49,006 nucleotides of DNA from Anaerolineae bacterium (GTDB lineage Bacteria > Chloroflexota > Anaerolineae > Aggregatilineales > Phototrophicaceae): the NCBI GenBank assembly GCA_022826865.1, contig JAJDUC010000033.1, forward strand, positions 1-49,006. The letters are read 5' to 3'. The position numbers and the translations under genes were made by a program. This document shows positions 15,921 through 24,470 of the stretch, in pieces. Position 1 is the stretch's first letter; every line of letters begins with the position of its first letter. Under the pieces are notes generated by a model. The model made no database searches and had not been told where the DNA came from. It was given only the letters and a program-made list of their open reading frames with translations.

Positions 15921-16034
15921 CAAGTAAGTCGTGCGAAATCTGCTGGGCATTTTGAAGCAAGAGTGGGCGAGCCTTGGCTCGCCCGTACACCGAGTCTCCT
16001 CTTTTGCCGTAGGGGCGAGCCTTGGCTCGCCCGC
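15921..16034. repeat. GGGCGA-type dispersed hairpin repeat
   Basis: Starts with AAGTAAGTCGTGCGAAAT and contains two perfect 9-bp hairpins GGGCGAGCC-TT-GGCTCGCCC (15965-15984 and 16013-16032). The same leader and hairpin type occur at 37429-37650. No gene is seen in 15836-15920, nor between the repeat and the metA stop at 16237. Confidence 0.8.
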
Positions 16035-16236
16035 ATGTATGTCGCGAATAACGATGCGCATTTTTTCAATTATTTCTTGCGTTTACTTCTGTGTTTTCTG
16101 TGGTGAAAAAACCTGTGTCGCGTCCGCTAAAAGAATGAAATCCCCGATATTCACCACAGCCCGTTTTCATGGCCATTTACGTTTCTTCGAAGGCGAATTT
16201 GACAGCTTGCCTGGCAGCGCAATTGGATGAGTTGGA

Positions 16237-17301
16237 TCACAGGATGCCCAGCGGATCCTGCGGATCTACGCTTTCATCAAAGGCAACGTTGCGGATGACA
16301 CTGGTGACTTGATAGACCGAACCCAGCCAATTGTTGAATATCGCCCGGGCGGTATCGCCCCAGGTATTATCCAGCCAGGGCAGAAATTGCTCTTCCGGGA
16401 ACTCCGGCAAGTCGTCGCCCTTTTCCAGAGCCAACTGCGCTTTCGTGATATACCGCTCGGCAATCTCCCGCGCTTCCAGGGGAAAGTAATTTTCCGGGTA
16501 GGGCGGCTGTGGATTTTTGCCATTGAAATAACCGAGCAGGTCGCGCTTGTATTCTTTCAGCAGGCTGTTCATGTCGTATTCCGGGTGCCCCTGAAAATAA
16601 ACGATGCGCAGTTGGTCGGGGCTGACGGCCATATGCACCTCGCCGTCAAAGCCTTGGATGAGCACGGTCAAGCCCGCTGCCTCGATCTGGGCTTTCATGA
16701 TTGAATTCCAGCGCGAATGCGGCACATCGAAACGCGTGTTGATCTCGCGCAAAAGCGGATGATTCGGCTGCGTAACACGGTGCTCATATACACCCCACTT
16801 CTTTGTCTCCCGCTTGACGCGATCGATCTGATAAAAATATTTCATCAGCGCGTGCGTCGACAGGCAGGAGCACAAGGTCGAAGTGACGTTGACGCGGGCC
16901 CATTCGATCACCTCGGTCAACGGGCGCCAAAAACTCTCCTGATCCAGGCTTGGATTGGCGACATTTGCGCCGGTGATAATCAGAGCGTCCAAGCCCTCTT
17001 CCTGGACCTTTTCAAAGGACGTATAAAACTCGTCGATGTAAGCCAGTGTTTCCGGACTGCGCTCCAGCCCGGGTAAGGAAAAGACATGTACATAGAACTG
17101 CGCGATCTGATTGCTGTTGCCCACCAGGCGCATAAATTGCCGCTCGGTGATCTCCAGGGCGGCATCGGGCATCATATTGAGCAATCCGATGTGCAGCTCG
17201 CGTATATCCTGCTTCAAGGCCCGCGACAGCGTCAGCACTTCCTGGCCGCGGTTGCGCAAGCGCTCAAAACTCGGCAGGGGGGTGTGGGCGACTAATGGCA
17301 T
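16237..17301 (-). CDS. metA: homoserine O-acyltransferase (MetA family)
   Basis: This 354-residue class I glutamine amidotransferase-like enzyme activates homoserine for methionine synthesis by O-succinylation or O-acetylation. The catalytic Cys lies in STLCSCLSTHA (second Cys, about residue 145), and the His and Glu lie in YFQGHPEYD (about 238 and 240). The segment IITGANVANPSLDQESFW replaces the TGAP region that contains the residue separating acetyl- from succinyl-transferases, so CoA specificity cannot be read directly. It is about 45 residues longer than E. coli MetA, mostly at the C-terminus. ATG 17301 gives the usual N-terminus (MPLVAHTPLPSF); the upstream open frame lacks similarity. 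A promoter lies at 17353-17380. Confidence 0.88.
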   Translation of the reverse strand: MPLVAHTPLPSFERLRNRGQEVLTLSRALKQDIRELHIGLLNMMPDAALEITERQFMRLVGNSNQIAQFYVHVFSLPGLERSPETLAYIDEFYTSFEKVQEEGLDALIITGANVANPSLDQESFWRPLTEVIEWARVNVTSTLCSCLSTHALMKYFYQIDRVKRETKKWGVYEHRVTQPNHPLLREINTRFDVPHSRWNSIMKAQIEAAGLTVLIQGFDGEVHMAVSPDQLRIVYFQGHPEYDMNSLLKEYKRDLLGYFNGKNPQPPYPENYFPLEAREIAERYITKAQLALEKGDDLPEFPEEQFLPWLDNTWGDTARAIFNNWLGSVYQVTSVIRNVAFDESVDPQDPLGIL

Positions 17302-17352
17302 CTTGGTTTGGCTCCGCTGCGGTTCAATCAAAGCTGTCGATTTCGGCAAATA

Positions 17353-17380
17353 AGTATAGCATTGTCGTGGAAGCGGGCAA
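17353..17380 (-). promoter_or_regulatory. probable metA promoter
   Basis: On the minus strand TTGCCC (-35) is followed after 16 bases by TATACT (-10), preceded by TGC as an extended -10. The leader to the ATG would be about 45 bases; no SAM or homoserine-related riboswitch fold was seen in it. Confidence 0.55.
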
Positions 17381-17467
17381 TGCCGCAAGGGACGGCGCAG
17401 AGCAATTGCGTAGACGCATATCTGCGAGCCGGATGCCGGATTCGCTGGACGGCGCATCTGGTCACCC

Positions 17468-17497
17468 ATGACTCGGATACAGCCCAAGGCCTATAAT
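17468..17497 (+). promoter_or_regulatory. possible promoter of the YitT-family gene
   Basis: A perfect TATAAT (17492-17497) is preceded after 18 bases by ATGACT, a four-of-six match to the -35 box. It lies about 60 bases before the chosen start. Confidence 0.4.
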
Positions 17498-17559
17498 ATG
17501 AATATGGTAATGCCGCGGCGCCTGCGCCAGGCCGTGAAATGGTTGCGGGAGAAATGAAG

Positions 17560-18432
17560 ATGCTGGTTCAGTTTCGCGATTTCTTATTCCGTTACATGCT
17601 GATTGGCACGGGCATCGTCATCGCCGCCCTGTCCCTGACAGTGTTCTTGCAGCCCCTCGATATCGCGCCGGCCGGCGTCGCCGGCGTTTCGACGCTGTTG
17701 AATGAGCTGTTCGACACACCAATCGGTCTGATGATTTTCCTGCTCAATATCCCGATTCAATTGCTGGGTTACAGGTTGCTTCCCGGCGGCGTCCGCGTCA
17801 TCGCGCGCAGCGTTGTGATCGTCGTGATTCTGGGAATCGCGGTTGATAATCTCGGCCCGGTCCTGCCGACGGAAGGCATCAGCGACGATCGCATGCTGAA
17901 TGCGCTCTTCGGGGGCATCACCGGCGGCATCGGCGTCGGGCTCATTTACCGTGCCGGCGCCACCATGGGCGGCACCTCGACCTTCGCGCTCATCTTGCAG
18001 CGCCGCTACGGTTTTCCAATGAGCACAACCTTCCTCTGCACCGACACGCTGATCATCTTGGCGGCCGGGTTGGTTTATGGCTGGGAAGGCGCGCTATATG
18101 CCGCCATCGCCCTTTTCACTGCCGGCCTGGCGACAGACTACGTGCTTGAAGGCCCGAGCGTGATCCGCACGGCAATGATCATCACGGACAAACCAGACGA
18201 GGTTTCTCAACGCGTCTTCGCCAATCTGCAGCGGGGCGCCACTAGTTGGCGAATCAAAGGCGAATATACCGGTGTGGAGCGCACGATGCTTTACGTCACC
18301 GTTTCGCGCTCGCAAGTGCGGGACCTGAAAGATGAAATATCTCAGGCCGATCCCAATGCCTTCGTTGTAATCGGCATGGGGCATGCCGCATATGGCGCCG
18401 GTTTCCGACGCGTGCGCAGTCTGCGCGTCTGA
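17560..18432 (+). CDS. YitT/DUF161 family membrane protein with C-terminal DUF2179
   Basis: This membrane protein of about 290 residues belongs to the YitT family of unknown function. About five hydrophobic segments fill residues 12-200, including the conserved turn APAGVAGVSTLL near 40 and the glycine-rich GLIYRAGATMGGTS near 135-148. The C-terminal 80 residues form the soluble DUF2179 domain (VIRTAMIITDKPDEVSQRV, then GVERTMLYVTVSR). Three in-frame ATG codons lie close together; the third (17560) has GGGAG eight bases upstream and is preferred. The gene ends one base before the converging SDR gene. Transport or regulation of a small ligand has been suggested for the family but not shown here. 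Confidence 0.85.
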   Translation: MLVQFRDFLFRYMLIGTGIVIAALSLTVFLQPLDIAPAGVAGVSTLLNELFDTPIGLMIFLLNIPIQLLGYRLLPGGVRVIARSVVIVVILGIAVDNLGPVLPTEGISDDRMLNALFGGITGGIGVGLIYRAGATMGGTSTFALILQRRYGFPMSTTFLCTDTLIILAAGLVYGWEGALYAAIALFTAGLATDYVLEGPSVIRTAMIITDKPDEVSQRVFANLQRGATSWRIKGEYTGVERTMLYVTVSRSQVRDLKDEISQADPNAFVVIGMGHAAYGAGFRRVRSLRV

Positions 18433-18433
18433 A

Positions 18434-19186
18434 CTAAAGCAAGTGTTCGCCCGCGTTCACGTGCAGCAGGGCGCCGGTAATATAGTCTTCGCTGCAGAGA
18501 TAGAGCGCGGCCCGCGCCACGTCTTCCGGCCGGCCGGTCCGCCGCAAGGCGCTGCGGTCGCCCACGCGCGCCCATTCCTCGTCGGAAATCTCGCGCCCGG
18601 ATGTCTTCATCACCGGACCCGGCACAATCGCATTCACACGAATTGACGGTCCCAGCGATAGCGCGCTAACTTGTGTGAGCGTCCATAATGCCGCTTTGCT
18701 GATTCCGTGGTGCGGGTATTCTTTCCAGGCGCGGTCTGCGCCCGCATCGCTGATATTGATGATGACGCCGCCGGGAATTGGATTGTCTGCCATGATGCGC
18801 GCGGCTGCTTGTGTGATGAGGAAGGGCGCGCGCAGGTTCACCGCCATCGTCAGCTCCCAATCCTCGAGGCTGACATCCAGCAGATCCCGCTTTTGGAATA
18901 CCGAGGCGTTGTTGATGACGATATCGAGCCGATCAAAACGTTCCCTCTGCGCATCCATCAGCTTCTTGACGCCTTCGGCCTGACTCAAGTCCGCTTTTAT
19001 GCTCTGGGCATCGACGCCGAAAGACTTGATCTCGCTCACCGTTTCGCGCGCTGTGGCCGGCTCCGACTTATGATAGTGCAGCAGAATATTGACGCCCTGC
19101 TGCGCCAGTTGCAGCGCGATCACACGTCCGACGCGCTGGGCCGCGCCTGTGACCAGCGCGATTTTATCGACTAATTCAATGCGCAC
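18434..19186 (-). CDS. short-chain dehydrogenase, pteridine reductase-like, with altered active site
   Basis: This 250-residue SDR has a normal cofactor site (TGAAQRVGR near residue 14, NNAS near 92) and C-terminal specificity loop (VPGPVMKTSG near 190). The Arg in AQRVGR is typical of NADPH-using pteridine reductase/FolM-like members. In the active site, however, the usual Tyr-x-x-x-Lys reads His-Gly-Ile-Ser-Lys (segment EYPHHGISKAA near 160); the codon is CAC, so the catalytic Tyr is replaced by His, although a Tyr lies three residues earlier. Reductase activity is therefore uncertain. The start is GTG after GGAG with 8-base spacing. It is 18 bases downstream of the TlpA-like gene, in one transcription unit. 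Confidence 0.83.
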   Translation of the reverse strand: MRIELVDKIALVTGAAQRVGRVIALQLAQQGVNILLHYHKSEPATARETVSEIKSFGVDAQSIKADLSQAEGVKKLMDAQRERFDRLDIVINNASVFQKRDLLDVSLEDWELTMAVNLRAPFLITQAAARIMADNPIPGGVIINISDAGADRAWKEYPHHGISKAALWTLTQVSALSLGPSIRVNAIVPGPVMKTSGREISDEEWARVGDRSALRRTGRPEDVARAALYLCSEDYITGALLHVNAGEHLL

Positions 19187-19204
19187 GGCGCAGTCTCCTT
19201 GAAA

Positions 19205-19837
19205 TCAGGACGCGCCCTTGTTCAAGGCCCGCAAGTACAATTCCATATCTTCATATTTGATCTCGCCAAGTTTCATATGCCTCACGACGCCCGCGCTATC
19301 GATTACAAACGTGGTCGGCAGATTCTGCACGCCATAGTCGCGCTTGACCACTTGGTTGATATCCATGGCGACAGGCAGATTTTGCACGCCGATCTCCCCC
19401 AGAAAACCGCTGATTTCGGCGGCCGTCTCGCCCAAATTTATCGTGAGCAGAGCGGGGCCGTCGTCGGCGCTGTAATCGGCGACAAAGGCTTCGAGCGCTG
19501 GCAATTCGCGCACGCAAGGCGCGCACCAACTCGCCCAGAAATTGAGGAAGAGCGGCCGTCCGGCGTAGTCCGATGGCGACACGAGACGGATGCCGTCGAG
19601 CATGGGCAGTTTGAAGTCAGGCGCGTCGAAGTTGATGACGGCGCGCGATGGCGCCGGTATGAATGTCGCTGTGGCCGGTTGCGGCTGCTGGCCGGTTTCA
19701 AGGGCGATCATCAGCAGAGCGGCGAAGATGCCGAAGAGTGGCAGGAGGAGCAGGACGAGGAGAGCGGGGGAGGGTTGAACCACTTCTTTAGATTCTGTGG
19801 TTGCCTCAGCGTCCAACGTGTCGCTTAGTGTGTCCAT
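19205..19837 (-). CDS. TlpA/ResA-like membrane-anchored thiol-disulfide oxidoreductase
   Basis: This 210-residue protein has an N-terminal membrane anchor (hydrophobic stretch about residues 25-47, starting PALLVLLLLPLFG) and a thioredoxin-fold domain outside the membrane. The redox motif is WCAPC near residue 107 in NFWASWCAPC, and the cis-proline loop is NLPTTFVID near 180. It is of the ResA/TlpA/CcmG type, which reduces disulfides in apocytochromes c or other exported proteins. No cytochrome c maturation genes are adjacent, so the partner is unknown. No clear Shine-Dalgarno precedes the ATG. The SDR gene follows after 18 bases. Confidence 0.9.
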   Translation of the reverse strand: MDTLSDTLDAEATTESKEVVQPSPALLVLLLLPLFGIFAALLMIALETGQQPQPATATFIPAPSRAVINFDAPDFKLPMLDGIRLVSPSDYAGRPLFLNFWASWCAPCVRELPALEAFVADYSADDGPALLTINLGETAAEISGFLGEIGVQNLPVAMDINQVVKRDYGVQNLPTTFVIDSAGVVRHMKLGEIKYEDMELYLRALNKGAS

Positions 19838-19863
19838 GGCAATTTACATAGGTGTGCTGTGGC

Positions 19864-20334
19864 TCAAAATGACCAGCCTTCTGCGTCCATTAAATCGTCA
19901 AGTGTTCCACAATTGACGCCAAAGTGCCTGCAAATACTGGGTATGCCGACTCTGTTGCCGCGCTGTCGTTCCTGCGTAATGATCATACCTTCAATGGTCT
20001 TTGCTCGCGCTATCAGATAGGGATCGGCCGGTGTATCGATATCTCTTATGTCTGCTGGGACTACGTGACGAAACTGTGGTATTTGATAAATCTGGTGAAA
20101 AAACTGTGATTCGTCCGCGGTGGCGCGTGGAAACAGATCTGGATGTTTCTGCGCCCACTCTAGCTCGCCATGCTTCTTGTCTCTATTGCTTATTTCGCGC
20201 ATTACGTTTTCAACTGAAGTAATTGCGCGCCTCTCGACTAACTCATCAAACTTTCGCCAAAGCGATGGAAAGCGGTCAGCATGATAGCAGTGGAATAGCT
20301 GCTGAAAGCTGCTTGTGTCGAAGACGTATATCAC
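19864..20334 (-). CDS. DUF4411 family (PIN-like) protein, probable toxin-type nuclease
   Basis: This 156-residue protein begins YVFDTSSF, the first acidic motif of PIN-like nucleases, with further acidic residues in SVENVMREISN (about 42-50) and DTPADPYLIARA (about 100-110). DUF4411 proteins are commonly encoded directly after an HTH-ImmA/IrrE protein, as here, where its GTG start overlaps the stop of that gene as GTGA. This arrangement suggests a toxin-antitoxin-like pair acting on RNA, but activity of this family is inferred from fold. The gene is noticeably less GC-rich than its neighbours, which points to recent transfer. Confidence 0.82.
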   Translation of the reverse strand: MIYVFDTSSFQQLFHCYHADRFPSLWRKFDELVERRAITSVENVMREISNRDKKHGELEWAQKHPDLFPRATADESQFFHQIYQIPQFRHVVPADIRDIDTPADPYLIARAKTIEGMIITQERQRGNRVGIPSICRHFGVNCGTLDDLMDAEGWSF

Positions 20335-21500
20335 GACGCGCCCTCCAGCAAAGTGTCTTCAAGCTTATCCAGGTACTTCGGCTTAATCGCCAAATAACTG
20401 GCTAACTCCTCTTCGTCAATGCGGTCTTGATGGAAGCGCTTGAAAGCTAATTCGATATACTCTTCCCCAAGATATCTAATCTTTGTGCGATAGTAATCGC
20501 CTCCTTGACGCCGACTTTTGCGGTTTTCCGCCGCTGATTCTTCGGCCGCCGCTGCCCAATCCATGACAGCCGATTCATATTCAATCTGAACGATCAGCCC
20601 GCGATCTAGGAAGTTTCGATAAATGACTTCTCGACTGACGCTGAATCGCTTGGCGAGTCTTTCAGCCTCGGCGCGTGGGTCTTCGATAGATCGTATTTCC
20701 TTGTCTAATGCAGAATATGGGACGAGTACGGCATTTGCCAAGGCATTGCAGCGCTGCTCGATTAGCTTATGTTCAGTTGCCAACCTATTCGCAAACTCGC
20801 TGCGTCTGTCCACGCCGCTCGTGCGATGCAGCAAATGCGCCAATTCGTGAAACAACGTGAATATCTGTCGAGTCTTTGCGTTAGAATTGTTGACATAGAT
20901 GATGGGAAACTCTTCGTCAAACAAGCTAAAGCCACAATACTCGTCGGCGCCAAACGCATCCTTGAAAACGGTAACGCCAACGCGAAATAGAGCGCTGCGC
21001 CAAGATTTTAGTGCCGTGTCTTCGTTTCTCCACCCGAACTGTTCGCCCAGCGATACGCCTAGGAATTCACGGATTTCTGTAGCCGCGAGTTCAATCTGTT
21101 CGTAGTTTTCCAAATGAAGTTCACGAACAATATGACTTTCGGCTGGATTTCTGCCTTGGTTTAACTCGCACAATCCATTCTTGAAGGCTCGCGCCTTGTA
21201 CAAGAGAAGCCGTACATTGGGCGGTATTTCACCAAACTGCACAGAACCCAAAGTGCGAAACGTTTTTTCAATGGGGGGCATGTCTGGTGGTTCAGGAAAA
21301 AAGAACACGGCGATTGGCAGCCATAAGTCCTTTGCGAGCAATTCAAGCTGCCGATATGTCGGGCCAGGTCCGTCGCCCTCCCATTCCGCAATCCTTTTGA
21401 AATCACGCCTTTTGACAGCTAGTTCCTCCAACTCGTAACCCGCCCGCTCGCGCGCCCAAGTCAACACCGCCGGCGTGATCGGCATCCTCTCAATAGCCAT
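20331..21500 (-). CDS. HTH-ImmA/IrrE family metallopeptidase (antitoxin-like regulator)
   Basis: This 389-residue protein combines an N-terminal XRE-type helix-turn-helix (about residues 8-70, with RRDFKRIAEWEGDGPGPTY) and a gluzincin-like ImmA/IrrE domain with the zinc motif HELAH in LFHELAHLLH (about 226-235). ImmA cleaves a phage-type repressor and IrrE controls DNA-damage response; with a DUF4411 partner downstream it more likely acts as the antitoxin or regulator of the pair. A 6-codon internal ATG (beginning MPITPAVLTW) is an alternative start. Low GC compared with neighbours. It lies 17 bases after ndk on the same strand, so it may be read through from that gene. Confidence 0.87.
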   Translation of the reverse strand: MAIERMPITPAVLTWARERAGYELEELAVKRRDFKRIAEWEGDGPGPTYRQLELLAKDLWLPIAVFFFPEPPDMPPIEKTFRTLGSVQFGEIPPNVRLLLYKARAFKNGLCELNQGRNPAESHIVRELHLENYEQIELAATEIREFLGVSLGEQFGWRNEDTALKSWRSALFRVGVTVFKDAFGADEYCGFSLFDEEFPIIYVNNSNAKTRQIFTLFHELAHLLHRTSGVDRRSEFANRLATEHKLIEQRCNALANAVLVPYSALDKEIRSIEDPRAEAERLAKRFSVSREVIYRNFLDRGLIVQIEYESAVMDWAAAAEESAAENRKSRRQGGDYYRTKIRYLGEEYIELAFKRFHQDRIDEEELASYLAIKPKYLDKLEDTLLEGAS

Positions 21501-21517
21501 CGCCCATACCTCAAGAC

Positions 21518-21970
21518 CTACTCAAACAGCCAGCGATCCACATCCCGCTCCCAGCCGACGCAGAGCTCCGCCTCAGTGAAAAAGTTTGCAACCTCGATGA
21601 CGCCATTCTCCGGGCTGTCCGACCCATGCACCAGATTCCGCCCGATTTCCAGCGCGAAGTCGCCGCGAATGCTGCCCGCCGCCGCCTCGGACGCTTTGGT
21701 CGCGCCTATCGATGTCCGCGCCGCTATGATCGCGTCACTGCCTTCCAGCGCCATCGCCACCACCGGCGCCGCCGTGATATATTCGACCAGGCTGCCGAAG
21801 AATGGCCGCTCGCGGTGAACTTCGTAGTGCTTTTCCGCCAACTCGCGGCTGACCTGCAGCAGTTTCATGCCGATGATTTTCAGACCGCGCTGTTCAAAAC
21901 GTTTGATGATTTCGCCGGTTAAGCCGCGGTGCACTGCATCGGGTTTGACGATGATGAGTGTCCGTTCCAA
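21518..21970 (-). CDS. ndk: nucleoside diphosphate kinase
   Basis: This 150-residue enzyme transfers the gamma phosphate of ATP to nucleoside diphosphates through a phosphohistidine. The family start ERTLIIVKPDAV, the RPFFGSLVEYI segment near 58 and the active-site motif NLVHGSDSPE (His about 117) are all present. TTG 21970 preceded by AAAGG is taken as the start because it gives the exact family length; a longer open frame upstream has no similarity. Housekeeping gene; the HTH-ImmA gene follows after 17 bases. Confidence 0.95.
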   Translation of the reverse strand: MERTLIIVKPDAVHRGLTGEIIKRFEQRGLKIIGMKLLQVSRELAEKHYEVHRERPFFGSLVEYITAAPVVAMALEGSDAIIAARTSIGATKASEAAAGSIRGDFALEIGRNLVHGSDSPENGVIEVANFFTEAELCVGWERDVDRWLFE

Positions 21971-22157
21971 GAGATTGCCTTTCTGCCACAATTCGCATGT
22001 GATTGACGCATCCATGATACCGTCAGCCGTGATAAATGTGTATGCGCAGAGAACGCGATGCGGGGAGATTGAGACTGCGCTGTCACTTGTGTGTACAGTC
22101 ATGATAATGTCTCGGGAATTCTGCTAAGATACGTGCAGGTTGGCGAGAGGGGCGCAG

Positions 22158-23129
22158 ATGAGCGGGGACTTCTGGGGAGAACAGGTCGTGATAGTGACCG
22201 GCGGCGCCGGTTTCCTCGGTCGTTATGTCGTGGCGGAGCTGCGCCAAAAATCGGCCGGGCGCGTCATCGTCCCGCGCAGCGCCGAATACGACCTGCGCCA
22301 GCAGGATGCGGTGGCGCGGCTTTATGCCGATCATCCCGAAACCACTCTGGTCATTCACCTGGCGGCCAACGTCGGCGGCATCGGAATCAACCGCGAGCAT
22401 CCGGGCTTGTTCTTCTACGAAAATATCATGATGGGCACGCTGATGCTCGAATACGCGCGCCGCGCCGGAGTGGCGAAATTTGTTGGCATCGGCACCGTCT
22501 GCAGCTATCCGAAATTCGCGCCCATCCCATTTCAGGAGGCTGATCTTTGGGCGGGATACCCGGAGGAGACAAACGCGCCTTACGGCTTGGCGAAAAAGAT
22601 GCTGCTGGTGCAGAGCCAGGCCTACCGGCAGGAATATGGCTACAACGCCATCCACCTGCTGCCGGTCAACCTTTATGGTCCTCACGACAAGTTTGACCTG
22701 CGCTCTTCACACGTCATCCCCGCCGTCATACGCAAAATGGTCGACGCGCAAGATTGCGGCGCGCCCGTCGTCACCCTGTTTGGCGACGGATCGCCGACGC
22801 GCGAGTTCCTCTTCGTGCGCGATGCCGCCCAGGGCATTGCGCTCGCTGCCGAACAATACAATGGCGCCGAGCCCGTTAACCTCGGCAGCGCCTTTGAGAT
22901 CAGCATCCGCGACCTGGTGGAGATCATCGCGGACGAGGTCGGCTTCCGCGGCGAGTTGCGTTGGGATGCCACAAAGCCCAATGGGCAACCGCGGCGCAAG
23001 CTTGATGTCTCGCGGGCCGAGCGGGAGTTCGGCTTCGTCGCGGCAACTGACTTCCGCGCCGGCTTGCGCGAGACTATTCAATGGTTCCGCCAGGCGCGAA
23101 TCAAGCTTCCTGCCGAGTCGATTTCCTGA
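22158..23129 (+). CDS. GDP-L-fucose synthase-like NAD-dependent epimerase
   Basis: This 323-residue extended SDR has the nucleotide motif TGGAGFLGR (about residue 14), the catalytic Tyr-x-x-x-Lys as YGLAK (about 140-144) and the segment [16 protein letters not shown] near 110-125, which closely resembles GDP-L-fucose synthase (GDP-4-keto-6-deoxymannose epimerase/reductase). [10 protein letters not shown] and [15 protein letters not shown] are also typical. The product would be a deoxysugar donor for surface polysaccharide. No GDP-mannose dehydratase is adjacent, so the exact substrate is inferred. ATG 22158 follows AGAGGGG with 5-base spacing. Confidence 0.82.
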   Translation: MSGDFWGEQVVIVTGGAGFLGRYVVAELRQKSAGRVIVPRSAEYDLRQQDAVARLYADHPETTLVIHLAANVGGIGINREHPGLFFYENIMMGTLMLEYARRAGVAKFVGIGTVCSYPKFAPIPFQEADLWAGYPEETNAPYGLAKKMLLVQSQAYRQEYGYNAIHLLPVNLYGPHDKFDLRSSHVIPAVIRKMVDAQDCGAPVVTLFGDGSPTREFLFVRDAAQGIALAAEQYNGAEPVNLGSAFEISIRDLVEIIADEVGFRGELRWDATKPNGQPRRKLDVSRAEREFGFVAATDFRAGLRETIQWFRQARIKLPAESIS

Positions 23130-23458
23130 ACAATTGGTAAACCCTTTCGTTCTCTGGTAAGATTGTGCCAGTCTTGCTTTGTCTTCGGCGCCATATCGGC
23201 AACGCCTGCTATCAATGGAAAAAGCGCAGGCGGAGGCGAAGTGGACCGACCAGCGCAGTTCCGCTCTGGCGGATTATTGACAAGACGGCATTCATTCGAC
23301 AAACTCTCTGGATTGAGGCATTCGCGACCGCAGGCTGGCTATTTGGACAAGGCTTTGATACAGAATCGGTCATGCCGGGCAAAGCCGGGCACGAGCCTGA
23401 TGCGGTCAAATCGGTCATATATAGAAGAGAGATTTTGTTGGGCTAGGAGGGGCATACC
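23130..23458. other. gene-free interval before the orphan ABC ATPase pair
   Basis: Short open frames here show no similarity or codon pattern that I recognise. The only functional site seen is the strong ribosome-binding site AGGAGGGG just before 23459. No convincing promoter pair was found. Confidence 0.5.
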
Positions 23459-24469
23459 TTGAGCACGTTACTTGATGTCAAGGACCTCATCGTCAGGTTC
23501 TACACGCAAGAAGGCACCGTATACGCGGTCAACGGCGTGTCCTTTGACCTGGAGGAAGGCGAGACGCTCGGCATTGTCGGCGAGAGCGGCAGCGGCAAAA
23601 GCGTGAGTTCGCTGGCGCTGATGGGTTTGATTCCCAGCCCGCCCGGCAAGGTCGAATCCGGCACTGTCGTCTTTGAAGGTCGGGATTTGCTGACGCTCAA
23701 ACCAGACCAAATGCGTCTGATACGGGGCAAAGAAATTGCCATGATCTTTCAAGACCCAATGACGTCGCTGAATCCCGTGCTGACAATCGGCACCCAGATT
23801 ACCGAATCACTCAAACTGCACGAGGGTATGAATACGTCGCAGTCGCGCAAGCGGGCGGCGGATCTGCTGGACATGGTCGGTATTCCCGACGCCTACCGCC
23901 GTCTGGACGATTATCCACACCAATTTTCGGGCGGCATGCGCCAGCGTGTGATGATCGCCATGGGTTTGTCTTGCAATCCGAAGCTTTTAATTGCCGATGA
24001 GCCGACAACGGCCCTTGATGTAACGATTCAGGCGCAGATTATCGAATTGGTGAAGCAACTCAAAGACGAATTCAACATGGCGATGATCTGGATCACGCAT
24101 GATCTGGGCGTTGTGGCCGGCATCGCCGATCGCATCCAGGTGATGTACGGCGGCCGCATCATGGAATCCGGATCTTCGCACGAGGTTTTCGGCGACAGTC
24201 GGCATCCCTACACGGTCGGCTTGCTCGGTTCCCTGCCGCGTCTGGATTCCAGCGGCGAAGAAAAGCTGACGCAGATTGAAGGCTCGCCGCCGGACATGCG
24301 CAACGAGCCCGTAGGCTGTCCTTTTGCGCCGCGCTGCGATGTGCGCGAGGCCCTGGCCCTGGAAAGGTGCTGGGAAGAACGGCCGCCACTGGAGACCGTG
24401 CCCGAAGCCGGCGGGGATGGCGCGCACATCATGTCTTGTTGGGCCGATATCCGCGAGGGGGTAGCATAA
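23459..24469 (+). CDS. peptide/nickel ABC transporter ATP-binding protein (DppD/OppD type)
   Basis: This 336-residue ATPase powers uptake of peptides or related solutes. Walker A is GESGSGKS (about residue 40), the Q-loop [12 protein letters not shown] (about 95), the signature FSGGMRQR (about 155) and Walker [13 protein letters not shown] (about 175). The C-terminal oligo_HPY region with CPFAPRCD carries the cysteine cluster typical of the OppD/DppD class. The TTG start has AGGAGGGG six bases upstream. A DppF-type partner follows after one base, but no permease or binding protein accompanies them, so they may serve transporters encoded elsewhere. Confidence 0.92.
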   Translation: MSTLLDVKDLIVRFYTQEGTVYAVNGVSFDLEEGETLGIVGESGSGKSVSSLALMGLIPSPPGKVESGTVVFEGRDLLTLKPDQMRLIRGKEIAMIFQDPMTSLNPVLTIGTQITESLKLHEGMNTSQSRKRAADLLDMVGIPDAYRRLDDYPHQFSGGMRQRVMIAMGLSCNPKLLIADEPTTALDVTIQAQIIELVKQLKDEFNMAMIWITHDLGVVAGIADRIQVMYGGRIMESGSSHEVFGDSRHPYTVGLLGSLPRLDSSGEEKLTQIEGSPPDMRNEPVGCPFAPRCDVREALALERCWEERPPLETVPEAGGDGAHIMSCWADIREGVA

Positions 24470-24470
24470 C

